From: Thermosulfurimonas marina
GTDB taxonomy: Bacteria > Desulfobacterota > Thermodesulfobacteria > Thermodesulfobacteriales > Thermodesulfobacteriaceae
Direction: 5' to 3'
DNA length: 64,000 nt
Assembly (NCBI RefSeq): GCF_012317585.1
Contig: NZ_CP042909.1
Coordinates: 1,488,001 to 1,552,000 of the forward strand
A program made the position numbers and the translations under genes. Positions 20,331 through 28,477 of the stretch are shown piece by piece. How positions within the stretch are numbered: the first letter of the stretch is position 1; the number at the start of each line of letters is the position of its first letter. Below the pieces are notes generated by a model. The model was given only the letters and a program-made list of their open reading frames with translations, was not told where the DNA came from and searched no databases.

Positions 20331-20591
20331 GTGGTAGCCTGTCAAGAGATGGGGCTCCCGCAGGAAAGTAGGCGCATAAGGGTCCGAGTGCGTCCGGAAC
20401 GCTTGGCCTTTTTGAAGTACGTGCTCGAGGGCTGTGGTCATCTGGCCCTTCCGGTCACTCTTTCGGGAAAGGAGGGCTTGGTGGAACTCTTGGTCTCTCC
20501 AGGAGAGGAGGGACGCTGGAAGGCCCTCTGGGAGGACCTTGCTCCTTGGGTCAACGGCCAGCCCGCCGAAACTCAAACTCTACCAGACTGA
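20331..20591 (+). CDS. DUF4911 domain protein
   Basis: A small protein (86 residues from GTG 20331, 80 from ATG 20349) resembling the DUF4911 family: RRIRVRVRPERLAFLKYVLEGCGHLALPV, then a hydrophobic strand ending LLVSPGEEGRWKALWEDL. The family has no known function to me and is frequent in delta-proteobacterial lineages. No strong ribosome-binding site separates the two start choices. The last 41 bases overlap the convergent FliL-like gene. No transmembrane segment or catalytic motif is visible. Confidence 0.6.
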   Translation: MVACQEMGLPQESRRIRVRVRPERLAFLKYVLEGCGHLALPVTLSGKEGLVELLVSPGEEGRWKALWEDLAPWVNGQPAETQTLPD

Positions 20592-21069
20592 CCTCTTTTA
20601 CCTGGGGGCCATAAAAGAATTCTATCTTTTGCACCAGGGCCTCTTTGAAAAGTTTTACCCCGTCCCGGCGCTTAAGCTCCTCATAAGGAAAGGACTGCAG
20701 GGTATCCAAGATCAAAGTGGCCAATTTTCCCCGATGGGCCTCTAAGTAATGAGCGGAATCCATATCTGGGGCCTCCACCACCACGCTTACCCTTACATAT
20801 CTTCCCGGAGGGGCCCCTCGGGGGGAGGCCACAATGTCTTCGATGAGGATCTGGGTAGGGGTGAGCCGTTTACGGAGGTCCTCCAAGGCCTTGCGGGAGG
20901 ATCTTTCTTTAAGCACGTCAAAGGGCAGGGCCCGGATCATGGAGGGGCTCTCTCCAGAAGGCTGGCGAAGGTTTACCAAGAAGTTCTTAACCGCGGTCCA
21001 TTTGAGGATCAAAAGCAGGACCGCGGAGACCAAAAAGAGGAGAAGGAAGGTCTTAAGGTAACGGTTCAT
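20551..21069 (-). CDS. FliL-like single-pass membrane protein
   Basis: A 172-residue protein with one N-terminal transmembrane helix (about residues 7-24, [18 protein letters not shown]) and an external domain. Its C-terminal half ([22 protein letters not shown], then [23 protein letters not shown]) follows the FliL/stomatin-like pattern, with a short helix and a final strand ending in the VxxVxFxxF type of motif. FliL normally associates with the flagellar stator, but no flagellar gene is in view. The gene follows aroC and overlaps it by 17 bases. Family assignment is by pattern only. Confidence 0.5.
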   Translation of the reverse strand: MNRYLKTFLLLFLVSAVLLLILKWTAVKNFLVNLRQPSGESPSMIRALPFDVLKERSSRKALEDLRKRLTPTQILIEDIVASPRGAPPGRYVRVSVVVEAPDMDSAHYLEAHRGKLATLILDTLQSFPYEELKRRDGVKLFKEALVQKIEFFYGPQVKEVSLVEFEFRRAGR

Positions 21070-22132
21070 GGGTGCGGAAGGCCTTGAGGGCCAGTTGTCT
21101 TAAGAGGAAATCCGTGAGCACCAAGCGGACCATGGCCTCGCAGACCGGAACAATGCGGGGGATGGCCGAGACATCGTGTCGGCCACCGATGCGGATGGTA
21201 ACCGGCTCTCCGCGCTCATTGATGGTCTTTTGCTCTTTGGCGATGCTGGGGATGGGTTTTACCGCCACCCGGCAAATGATCTCTTGGCCGGAGGAGATTC
21301 CCGCCAGCACTCCTCCCGCGTTATTGGAAAGGAACCCCTCGGGGGTGAGAGGATCGTTATTTTCAGAGCCCCTCTTTTCCGCCGCCGCAAAGCCGGCCCC
21401 GATCTCCACCCCTTTTACCGCCCCGATACCCATGAGGGCCTTGGCCAGCTCGGCATCCAGTTTGTCGAAGACCGGCTCTCCCAGTCCGGGAGGGACCCCG
21501 GTGGCCCGTATCTCCACCACCCCTCCTAGGCTATCCCCCTCCCGGCGGGCCTCCTCGATCCGCGCACACATCCTCTCGTAGGCCTCGGGGTCGGGACAAA
21601 AAAGGTGGTTGCGTTCGGCCTCCGCCGGGTCCCACTTTTCTGCCCGGATGCCCCCCAGGGCCACCGTGTAGGCCCGAACCTCTATCCCATAAGTGGCCAG
21701 GACCTTTCGGGCTACCGCTCCGGCAGCCACCCGGGCCACGGTCTCCCGCCCGCTGGCTCGACCTCCTCCCCGCCAGTCCCTCCGGCCATATTTCCAATAG
21801 TAGCTCCAGTCCCCATGGCCGGGACGGAAAACATCTTTTAGGGGCTCGTAGGCCGAAGGTCGGGGATCCTTGTTCCAAATGACCAGCGCGATAGGGGTCC
21901 CTAGGGTGAGCCCTTCGAAGACCCCCGAAAGGATCTCCACCCGATCTGGTTCCTTGCGGGGACTCTCTCCCCGGTGTTTTCCGGGGCGGCGTCTTTCGAG
22001 GTCTTGCTGGATGTCTTCTTCGGAAAGGGGAATGCCCGGAGGACAGCCGTCAATCACCGCTCCCAGGGCCCGCCCGTGGGACTCTCCGAAGGTGGTTACC
22101 CGGAAGAGCCTTCCCCAGGTGTTACCGCTCAT
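21053..22132 (-). CDS. aroC: Chorismate synthase
   Basis: A 359-residue FMN-dependent enzyme giving chorismate from EPSP in aromatic amino acid synthesis. Signatures include [18 protein letters not shown] at the N-terminus, [16 protein letters not shown], the [26 protein letters not shown] active-site region (histidine and arginines; described here by its ends), [17 protein letters not shown] and the C-terminal [17 protein letters not shown]. Length is normal. Its start overlaps the GGDEF gene by 11 bases and its end overlaps the FliL-like gene by 17 bases. Confidence 0.97.
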   Translation of the reverse strand: MSGNTWGRLFRVTTFGESHGRALGAVIDGCPPGIPLSEEDIQQDLERRRPGKHRGESPRKEPDRVEILSGVFEGLTLGTPIALVIWNKDPRPSAYEPLKDVFRPGHGDWSYYWKYGRRDWRGGGRASGRETVARVAAGAVARKVLATYGIEVRAYTVALGGIRAEKWDPAEAERNHLFCPDPEAYERMCARIEEARREGDSLGGVVEIRATGVPPGLGEPVFDKLDAELAKALMGIGAVKGVEIGAGFAAAEKRGSENNDPLTPEGFLSNNAGGVLAGISSGQEIICRVAVKPIPSIAKEQKTINERGEPVTIRIGGRHDVSAIPRIVPVCEAMVRLVLTDFLLRQLALKAFRTHEPLP

Positions 22133-22823
22133 CTTTGAAGCCCCGGAAAAGGAGGGCCCTTTCGGCCTGGGTCAGACCCTCGGGGGCGGGCTCTAGCTCG
22201 GCCTTAAAGGCGATGGCGTTTCGTCCGGCCTCTTTAGCCGAATAAAGCAAGCGGTCCACTTCACGCAAAAACTCCCGGGCTCCCAAACGATAGTAGGGAC
22301 GATAAGTGGCCCCTCCGATACTTACCGTGATTTTGACCCGCCCCTGGGGGCCCTCAAAGGGATAGGATTCAATAGCCCGCTTGAGGCGCCGAGCGGCTCC
22401 GAAACCTCCGTGAGGTCCGGTGCCGGGGAGGATAACTGTGAACTCTTCCCCTCCGTAACGGGCAGGAAAATCTATCTTGCGCAGGGTCTTAAGAAGGATC
22501 TGGCCGATGGTGCGCAGGACCTGATCGCCGAAGTCGTGTCCGTAGGTGTCGTTGATCTTTTTAAAGTGATCGATATCCAGCATTAAGAGAGTAAAGGAAA
22601 TTTCTTCCCTCCGGGCCCTTTCAATGGCCTTCTCTAGGGCCTCTTCAAAACTTCGCCGATTGTAAAGTCCGGTCAAAAAATCCTTGGAATATTCCTGGTA
22701 AAGGACTTCGTAGGCTTGCCTAATGAGATCCAGTTTCTCTCGAAAAGAAGGGTTTTCTACCTTTTGATAGAGTTCTCTAAGGGCAAAAAGGGCCTTTTCA
22801 GGAAGATCGCTGGCTAGATTCAC
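22122..22823 (-). CDS. Diguanylate cyclase (GGDEF domain)
   Basis: A 233-residue protein whose residues 60-220 form a GGDEF domain: [37 protein letters not shown], and [13 protein letters not shown] with the active GGEEF loop. An RxxD motif (RKID) precedes GGEEF by five residues, so product inhibition by c-di-GMP is expected. The first 60 residues are a short helical region with no recognised sensor, so input would have to come from a partner or from this helix. It overlaps murJ by 26 bases and aroC by 11. Confidence 0.93.
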   Translation of the reverse strand: MNLASDLPEKALFALRELYQKVENPSFREKLDLIRQAYEVLYQEYSKDFLTGLYNRRSFEEALEKAIERARREEISFTLLMLDIDHFKKINDTYGHDFGDQVLRTIGQILLKTLRKIDFPARYGGEEFTVILPGTGPHGGFGAARRLKRAIESYPFEGPQGRVKITVSIGGATYRPYYRLGAREFLREVDRLLYSAKEAGRNAIAFKAELEPAPEGLTQAERALLFRGFKDER

Positions 22824-24375
22824 GGCTTCGCATCCCTAATCTCCAAAAATATAAAGCTTCTTCCGGACCCATGAGCCGGGCCAGAAGAAGGAAAAAGGCT
22901 CCACACAGTGGGATCAGGATCCAGATCGGCCATCGCTCCCGTAATATAAAAGCAAGTCCACCCATCAAAAGGGTTTTTGTCAAAATTTTGAACAATCCTA
23001 GCAAAAATTTTCGAGGAATCAAGCCCGGAATTTGGGCCCGGAGAAAAATCAGGAGAAAAATGCTCTGGGCGGCCAGAGAAACCGCGGTCCCCAGGGCGAT
23101 GGCCTTAAAGTTGAGAAGGGGGAGGGTGAGGAGGATCACCAGGAGGTTTACCCCTACGGCGAGCACGCTCGAGAGCGCCGGGATTAAGGTGTTGCCCAGG
23201 GCATAGTAGACCGGGACCATGACCTTGGTGGCCCCGTAAAAGGGAAGCCCTAGGGCGAAAAAGGAAAGGGCCTGCGCGGTGTGCAGGGTATCCGAGGGAA
23301 GAAAGCGTCCGTGTTCAAAGATCAGCCGTACAATGGGCTCGGAGAGGATGACCAGTCCCGCGGCCGAGGGCAGGGAAAGGCTGAGGCCTACCAAAAGGGA
23401 GGAAGAGAAGCTTTCCCTCAAGGCCCTCTGATCACCCCGGGCCACCTCTCTGCTGGCGGTGGGAAGGAGGGCCAAGGAAAGGCCCACTCCGAAAAGCCCC
23501 AGAGGCACATACATCAGTCGGAAGGCGTAGGCCAGCCAGGAGACCGCCCCTTCCCCACAGGAGGTGGCAAAATAGGTGTTCAGAAATACATTGATCTGGA
23601 CCGCCGAGAGCCCCAAGACCGAAGGCCCCACCAGGCGTAGGGTCTCTTTCACCGCCGGAGAAGAAAAGGCCGGCCGCAGACGAAAGGAAAAGCCCTTGCG
23701 GGCCAGAAAGAAGCCGTTAAAGCCCATCTGCAGGGCCCCGCCGAGAAGGACCCCGGTGGCGAATCCGGCCACCGGAGGAAGCCCTAAAGAGGGGAAGAAA
23801 AAGTAAAGGACCAGACCTCCGACGATGGCCGAGAGATTGAAAAGGGCGGAGGAGGCCGCCGGCCAGAAGAAGACCCCAAAGGTGTTGAGCATACCCGCCA
23901 GAATGGCCGAAAGACTGATGAAAAAGAGGAAAGGCCACATGATGCGGGTAAGAAGAACGGAAAGGGAGAATTTCTCCGGGAGGTTTTTAAAGTCCGGAGC
24001 GATGAGGCCCACGAGATGGGGGGCCAGGATCTCCCCCAAGAGGACCACCATCAGGACCAGGATCCCGAAGACCGTAAGGGCCTCCCGGGCGGCCTCGAAG
24101 GCCGCGTCTTCTCCCTCCCTTTCCCGGGTGGCGCTGAAGACCCGGGTGAAGGCCATTCCCAGGGCCCCTTCGGCAAAGAGATCCCGCAGGAGGTTGGGGA
24201 TACGGTAGCCCACTACAAAGGCGTCCATCTCCCGACCGGCCCCCAGAAAGGCCGCCAGCACCTGTTCCCGCACCAGCCCCAGAAGACGGCTCAGGATAAC
24301 CGCGGCCGTGACAGATCGGGCCCGACGGGCTATCTTTTGACCGGAATTTTCCGGACGGCGCCTTCGAGACCTCAC
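22798..24375 (-). CDS. murJ: Lipid II flippase MurJ (MviN)
   Basis: A 525-residue MOP-superfamily membrane protein with about 14 hydrophobic segments. The N-terminal part reads [22 protein letters not shown], the classical MurJ start, preceded here by an Arg-rich extension. [25 protein letters not shown] is the conserved block after TM1-2. It flips lipid II across the inner membrane for peptidoglycan synthesis. The start is GTG 24375, just five bases downstream of the start point predicted from a TATTAT element, with no Shine-Dalgarno sequence, so the message may be nearly leaderless. Confidence 0.94.
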   Translation of the reverse strand: MRSRRRRPENSGQKIARRARSVTAAVILSRLLGLVREQVLAAFLGAGREMDAFVVGYRIPNLLRDLFAEGALGMAFTRVFSATREREGEDAAFEAAREALTVFGILVLMVVLLGEILAPHLVGLIAPDFKNLPEKFSLSVLLTRIMWPFLFFISLSAILAGMLNTFGVFFWPAASSALFNLSAIVGGLVLYFFFPSLGLPPVAGFATGVLLGGALQMGFNGFFLARKGFSFRLRPAFSSPAVKETLRLVGPSVLGLSAVQINVFLNTYFATSCGEGAVSWLAYAFRLMYVPLGLFGVGLSLALLPTASREVARGDQRALRESFSSSLLVGLSLSLPSAAGLVILSEPIVRLIFEHGRFLPSDTLHTAQALSFFALGLPFYGATKVMVPVYYALGNTLIPALSSVLAVGVNLLVILLTLPLLNFKAIALGTAVSLAAQSIFLLIFLRAQIPGLIPRKFLLGLFKILTKTLLMGGLAFILRERWPIWILIPLCGAFFLLLARLMGPEEALYFWRLGMRSRESSQRSS

Positions 24376-24385
24376 GCTTGTAGGC

Positions 24386-24392
24386 TATAATA
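24386..24392. promoter_or_regulatory. Overlapping divergent -10 elements between murJ and ribBA
   Basis: On the plus strand TATAAT (24386-24391) stands 27 bases before ribBA. On the minus strand the complementary TATTAT (24392-24387) faces murJ. The two hexamers share five bases, so polymerase cannot occupy both at once. -35 hexamers are poor on both sides. Confidence 0.4.
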
Positions 24393-24418
24393 AAAACACC
24401 TTTTTGGGGAGGAAAGAG

Positions 24419-25624
24419 ATGCCCATCGCCACTATTGAGGAGGCCCTAGAGGATATCCGGGCCGGGCGCATGGTCATTGTAGTGGATGACGAGGACCGGG
24501 AAAACGAGGGTGACCTGGTCATGGCTGCCGAAAAGGTCACCCCGGAGGCCATTAACTTTATGGCCAAGTACGGCCGCGGGCTCATTTGCCTTACGCTTAC
24601 CCCGGAGGATGTGGAGCGCCTTCAGCTTCCCCTTCAGCCCCGGCGGCACGGGACCCGCTTTGACACGGCCTTCACCGTATCCATCGAGGCCCGCTACGGG
24701 GTGACCACCGGGATCTCGGCCCACGATCGGGCCCACACCATTCGGGTGGCCATCGATCCCCAAAGCGGCCCGGAGGACATTGTGACCCCGGGCCATGTCT
24801 TTCCCATCCGGGCCCGGGAGGGCGGGGTCCTGGTGCGGGCCGGGCACACGGAGGCCTCCGTGGATCTGGCCCGCCTGGCCGGTCTGCGTCCGGCAGGGGT
24901 GATCTGTGAGATTATGAAAGACGACGGGACCATGGCCCGTCTCCCGGATCTGGAAAAATTCGCCGAAAGGCACGGCCTCAAGATCATCACCATCCGAGAC
25001 CTCATTGCCTACCGTCTGCGCAACGAATGCCTGGTCCGGCGCGAGGTAGAGACCCGCCTGCCCACCCCCTGGGGGGAATTTCGCCTCTATGCCTATACCA
25101 ACCTGGTGGATCCCTTCACCCATGTAGCGCTGGTGATGGGGGAGGTCAACGAGGACCCCATCCTGGTGCGGGTCCACTCGGAGTGTCTCACCGGGGATGT
25201 TTTCGGGTCCCTGCGCTGTGACTGCGGGCCGCAGCTCATGCGGGCCCTGGAGATGATTGCCGAAGAGGGCCGGGGGGTTCTCCTCTATCTGCGTCAGGAG
25301 GGTCGGGGGATCGGACTGCTCAACAAATTGCGGGCCTATCGGCTCCAGGACGAGGGTAAGGATACGGTGGAGGCCAACCAGGCCTTGGGCTTTAAGGCGG
25401 ATCTCCGGGACTACGGTATCGGGGCCCAGATCCTGCGTGATCTGGGGGTCCGGCGTATGCGGCTCATGACCAATAACCCCAAAAAGATCGTAGGTCTTGA
25501 GGGTTACGGACTCAAGGTGGTGGAACGGGTGCCTATTGAGATCCGGCCCCATCAGGAAAATTACCGCTATCTCAAGTGCAAGAAAGAGAAGATGGGGCAT
25601 CTTTTGAGTTTTTTTGACTACTAG
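24419..25624 (+). CDS. ribBA: Bifunctional DHBP synthase / GTP cyclohydrolase II
   Basis: A 401-residue riboflavin enzyme. The N-terminal DHBP synthase half (1-200) has [16 protein letters not shown] and the [13 protein letters not shown] block. The C-terminal GTP cyclohydrolase II half (about 205-395) has [20 protein letters not shown] with the three zinc cysteines, then [14 protein letters not shown] and [18 protein letters not shown] 24419 is preceded by GGGGAGG at good spacing; a TTG fifteen bases upstream is unlikely. No FMN riboswitch can fit in the 43-base gap to murJ. ribH follows 10 bases downstream. Confidence 0.97.
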   Translation: MPIATIEEALEDIRAGRMVIVVDDEDRENEGDLVMAAEKVTPEAINFMAKYGRGLICLTLTPEDVERLQLPLQPRRHGTRFDTAFTVSIEARYGVTTGISAHDRAHTIRVAIDPQSGPEDIVTPGHVFPIRAREGGVLVRAGHTEASVDLARLAGLRPAGVICEIMKDDGTMARLPDLEKFAERHGLKIITIRDLIAYRLRNECLVRREVETRLPTPWGEFRLYAYTNLVDPFTHVALVMGEVNEDPILVRVHSECLTGDVFGSLRCDCGPQLMRALEMIAEEGRGVLLYLRQEGRGIGLLNKLRAYRLQDEGKDTVEANQALGFKADLRDYGIGAQILRDLGVRRMRLMTNNPKKIVGLEGYGLKVVERVPIEIRPHQENYRYLKCKKEKMGHLLSFFDY

Positions 25625-25634
25625 GAGGCGGCCC

Positions 25635-26096
25635 ATGAAAGAGATCCAAGGGCGTTATCGCGGCGAAGGGGTTAAGGTGGCCATCGTGGTGGGACGGTTC
25701 AATTCTTTTATCAGTAAGGAACTCCTCAAGGGGGCCTTTGATGCCCTCTTTCGTCATGGGGTGCGGGAGGAAGATGTGACCGTGGTCTGGGTCCCGGGGT
25801 CCTTTGAGATACCGCTTGCGGCCAAAAGACTGGCCTCAAGTGGTCAATACCAGGCGGTGATCTGTCTGGGGGCGATCATTCGGGGGGCTACGCCCCATTT
25901 TGAGTATGTGGCCTCCGAATGCGCCAAGGGTGTGGCCCAGGTGGCCCTGGAGACCGGGGTCCCGGTGATCTTCGGCGTTCTCACTACCGATACCATCGAG
26001 CAGGCCGTGGAAAGGGCCGGCACCAAGGCGGGTAACAAAGGCTTTGAGGCCGCCATGGCCGCTCTGGAAATGGCCGATCTCCTGGCCCAGCTTTGA
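25635..26096 (+). CDS. ribH: 6,7-dimethyl-8-ribityllumazine synthase
   Basis: A 153-residue lumazine synthase for the penultimate riboflavin step. The motifs are [55 protein letters not shown] and the [17 protein letters not shown] segment with [14 protein letters not shown] at the end. ATG 25635 has AGGAGG at a spacing of six. An in-frame start 21 bases earlier lies before the ribosome-binding site and is unlikely. ribD and ribE are absent from the window. The stop overlaps the TTG start of the glycosyltransferase. Confidence 0.97.
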   Translation: MKEIQGRYRGEGVKVAIVVGRFNSFISKELLKGAFDALFRHGVREEDVTVVWVPGSFEIPLAAKRLASSGQYQAVICLGAIIRGATPHFEYVASECAKGVAQVALETGVPVIFGVLTTDTIEQAVERAGTKAGNKGFEAAMAALEMADLLAQL

Positions 26097-27115
26097 GTCC
26101 GGCCCTTGTTGCCCCTTCTTTCTTTCGGGAGATAAGCGGAGAAGCGGCCTACGCCCGGCTTCTGGCCCGGGCTCTGGCCGAAATATTCCCGGAGATCCGT
26201 ATCTACACCCTGGTCCCGGAATCCCCGGACGAAGGCTATGTCTTTGCCCGCGCCTTCTCTCGCAAGCGCCTTTTAATGAAAGGGCCGGCCTTTTTTAACC
26301 GTCTTACCCTTTGGCCCCAGGCCCTTTTTCTTCTTCTGCGTAGAGAACCTTATCTCTTTGTGCTCCATGGGGTGGAGGCCTGGCGGAGGTATCCGGCCCT
26401 GGCCCGCTGGGTCTTTCGAAAGGCCCAGGGGTTCTTTTCCGTGAGCCACTATACGGCCCGGCGCTTTCTTGCCGAAAACCGCCTCCAAAACAGGTGGTTT
26501 CACCTGCCTCCGGCCTTGGATCCCGCCTTTGAAGACCAGAGCGAGACCCTGCAGCTTTCGGCCCCCGGACCCTATCTCCTTACCGTGGCCCGTCTTTCGC
26601 GCTCGGCCTCTTACAAGGGAGTGGACCTGGTCCTTGAGGCCTTGGCCCGCCTTAAGGAAGAGTTTCCCACTCTCCAGTATCTGGTGGTGGGGGGAGGGGA
26701 TCTTCTTCCGGAATATCTCGCCCGGAGCGCAAAGCTGGGCCTTTCCTCCGGGGTGCACTTTTTCGGGGAAAGGCGTAAGACGGCTCCCTTTTATCGGGTC
26801 TCTGATATCTTTGTGCTTCCCAGTGGGGGAGAAGGCTTCGGCATCGCCTTTCTAGAGGCCATGGCCTTTAAGAAACCGGTGATCGGGGCCGAGGCCGGAG
26901 GAATTCCGGAGGTGGTCCAACACCAGGTGAACGGGCTTCTCGTGCCTTACGGCAACCCTGAAGCCTTGACGCAGGCCCTGCGAAGATTATTAACGGATAA
27001 GGATCTGGCCCGAAGACTGGGGGAGAAGGGCCGGGAGATTTTGGAGCAGGAATACCTTTTTCCCCGTTTTCGGGAAAGACTCGAGGGATATCTTCGGGAG
27101 CTTTCATGGGTGTGA
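26093..27115 (+). CDS. GT4-family glycosyltransferase
   Basis: A 340-residue GT-B glycosyltransferase. The C-terminal half has the group 1 pattern: [21 protein letters not shown] (about residues 163-183), the strand [36 protein letters not shown], and the nucleotide-sugar-binding [17 protein letters not shown] with its EX7E motif. The sugar and acceptor cannot be told from sequence; LPS or exopolysaccharide synthesis is likely in this genome. It starts at TTG 26093, overlapping the ribH stop, and overlaps nusB by 10 bases, so it is inserted into a rib-nusB arrangement commonly found without it. Confidence 0.88.
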   Translation: MSPALVAPSFFREISGEAAYARLLARALAEIFPEIRIYTLVPESPDEGYVFARAFSRKRLLMKGPAFFNRLTLWPQALFLLLRREPYLFVLHGVEAWRRYPALARWVFRKAQGFFSVSHYTARRFLAENRLQNRWFHLPPALDPAFEDQSETLQLSAPGPYLLTVARLSRSASYKGVDLVLEALARLKEEFPTLQYLVVGGGDLLPEYLARSAKLGLSSGVHFFGERRKTAPFYRVSDIFVLPSGGEGFGIAFLEAMAFKKPVIGAEAGGIPEVVQHQVNGLLVPYGNPEALTQALRRLLTDKDLARRLGEKGREILEQEYLFPRFRERLEGYLRELSWV

Positions 27116-27525
27116 GACACAAGGGAAGGCAGATCGCGCTTCAGGTCCTTTATCAGTGGGATGTGGCCGGGGTACCCCTGGCCGAGGCCTTGGCCACCTA
27201 TCGGGAGCACCTCAACCCCTCCCCCGAGGCCTTCGAGTTCGCCCGGGAATTAGTGGAGGGGGTGAAAGAAAAAAAGGACGAACTCGACGCCCTCATTTCC
27301 CGCTATTCCCGGAACTGGCGCCTCGAGCGCATGCTGGCCACAGATCGTAATATCCTGCGTCTGGCCACCTACGAACTCCTCTTCCGGCCGGACATCCCTC
27401 CCAAGGTCAGCCTGAATGAAGCCGTGGAGCTGGCCAAGGAGTTCGGAAGCGAGGACTCTCCGGCCTTTGTGAACGGGATCCTGGACGCCATTTACCGTCA
27501 CGAGGTCCGGCCCCGAGAGACTTAG
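27106..27525 (+). CDS. nusB: Transcription antitermination factor NusB
   Basis: A 139-residue all-helical RNA-binding protein that, with S10 (NusE), binds boxA RNA and supports rRNA antitermination. Conserved points are the N-terminal KGRQIALQVLYQWDVAG, LERMLATDRNILRLATYELLF, IPPKVSLNEAVELAKEFGSEDS and the terminal FVNGILDAI. Length is typical. It follows ribH and a glycosyltransferase, consistent with the common ribH-nusB linkage. A 46-base gap then precedes the ABC exporter genes. Confidence 0.95.
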   Translation: MGVRHKGRQIALQVLYQWDVAGVPLAEALATYREHLNPSPEAFEFARELVEGVKEKKDELDALISRYSRNWRLERMLATDRNILRLATYELLFRPDIPPKVSLNEAVELAKEFGSEDSPAFVNGILDAIYRHEVRPRET

Positions 27526-27571
27526 AGCCCCTTGCTCCCCCTGGGGGCAGGGATTATATGTTTGGGCCGGG

Positions 27572-28477
27572 ATGGCGACCCTGGTCCGAGCCCGAGAGCT
27601 TACCATGTGCTATGGAACGCTCCGGGCGGTGGAAGGGGTCTCTCTGGAGGTGGCCCTGGGGGAGATCCTGGGCCTTCTCGGGCCTAACGGAGCGGGAAAG
27701 ACCACCATTCTGCGCATCCTTTCCACCCAGATCGTCCCCACCCGGGGAGAGGTCTATCTGAACGGGGAGGACGCCAAGGCCCATCCCGAAAAGGTGCGAG
27801 CCTTTTTCGGTTATCTTCCGGAAACCCCACCGCTTTATTTGGACATGGAAGTCCGGGAATATCTCCATTTTGTGGGAGAGGCCCGGGGCCTTTCCGGAAG
27901 GCGCCTTCAGGAAAGGACCTCCTGGGTGGTGGAGGCCTGCGGACTTTCCGGGGTGTGGCGCCAGCCCCTGGGGGAGCTTTCCAAGGGATATCGTCAGAGG
28001 GTAGGGCTGGCCCAGGCCCTGATCCACGATCCCCCCATTCTCATCCTGGACGAGCCCACCACCGGACTTGATCCTTTACAAATCAAGGAAATGCGGAGTC
28101 TGATCCGGGAACTTTCTAGGGAAAAGGCGGTGATCTTTTCCTCGCACATCCTGCAGGAGGTGGAGGCCCTGGCCGATCGGGTCCTTATCCTCAATCAGGG
28201 AAAGGAAGTGGCCTCCGGAACCCGGGAAGAGATCTATCGGCGGGTCTTTCCCCGGCCGGTCTTCCGGGTGGAGGTGGAGGGAGCGGCCCCGGACTGGGGA
28301 AGCATTCCCGGGGTGCTGGAGTCTGAGAGGGTGGGGGAGGAGAGCTATCGAGTGGTCTTTCAGGGAGAGGATCTTTTTCGGACCCTCTGTGAGAAGGGGG
28401 TTGCGGTGCGGGCCCTTTATCCGGAAAGGCTATCTCTCGAGGAACTTTTCCTGCGTCTGGTGGGAGGTGGAGCTTGA
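27572..28477 (+). CDS. ABC transporter ATPase, Gld-type exporter
   Basis: A 301-residue ABC ATPase. It has Walker A GPNGAGKTT (about residues 39-47), the Q-loop region GYLPETPPLY, signature LSKGYRQRVGLAQAL, Walker B ILILDEPTTGLD and the switch histidine in SSHILQEVE. The LSKGYRQR variant and an extra C-terminal domain are typical of CcmA/GldA-like exporters. It forms an operon with the permease-GldG fusion and the DUF4340 gene, overlapping the next start. The cargo is unknown. Homologues have been linked to gliding in Bacteroidetes but are also widespread in non-gliders. Confidence 0.9.
   Translation: MATLVRARELTMCYGTLRAVEGVSLEVALGEILGLLGPNGAGKTTILRILSTQIVPTRGEVYLNGEDAKAHPEKVRAFFGYLPETPPLYLDMEVREYLHFVGEARGLSGRRLQERTSWVVEACGLSGVWRQPLGELSKGYRQRVGLAQALIHDPPILILDEPTTGLDPLQIKEMRSLIRELSREKAVIFSSHILQEVEALADRVLILNQGKEVASGTREEIYRRVFPRPVFRVEVEGAAPDWGSIPGVLESERVGEESYRVVFQGEDLFRTLCEKGVAVRALYPERLSLEELFLRLVGGGA

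Noticed and set aside
24376-24418. FMN riboswitch upstream of ribBA
   Set aside because: The gap between murJ and ribBA is only 43 bases, too short, and no conserved FMN-aptamer sequence is visible.
24446-25636. Open frame of about 396 codons opposite ribBA
   Set aside because: Antisense to an intact bifunctional enzyme with both catalytic halves; the translation has no recognisable domain.
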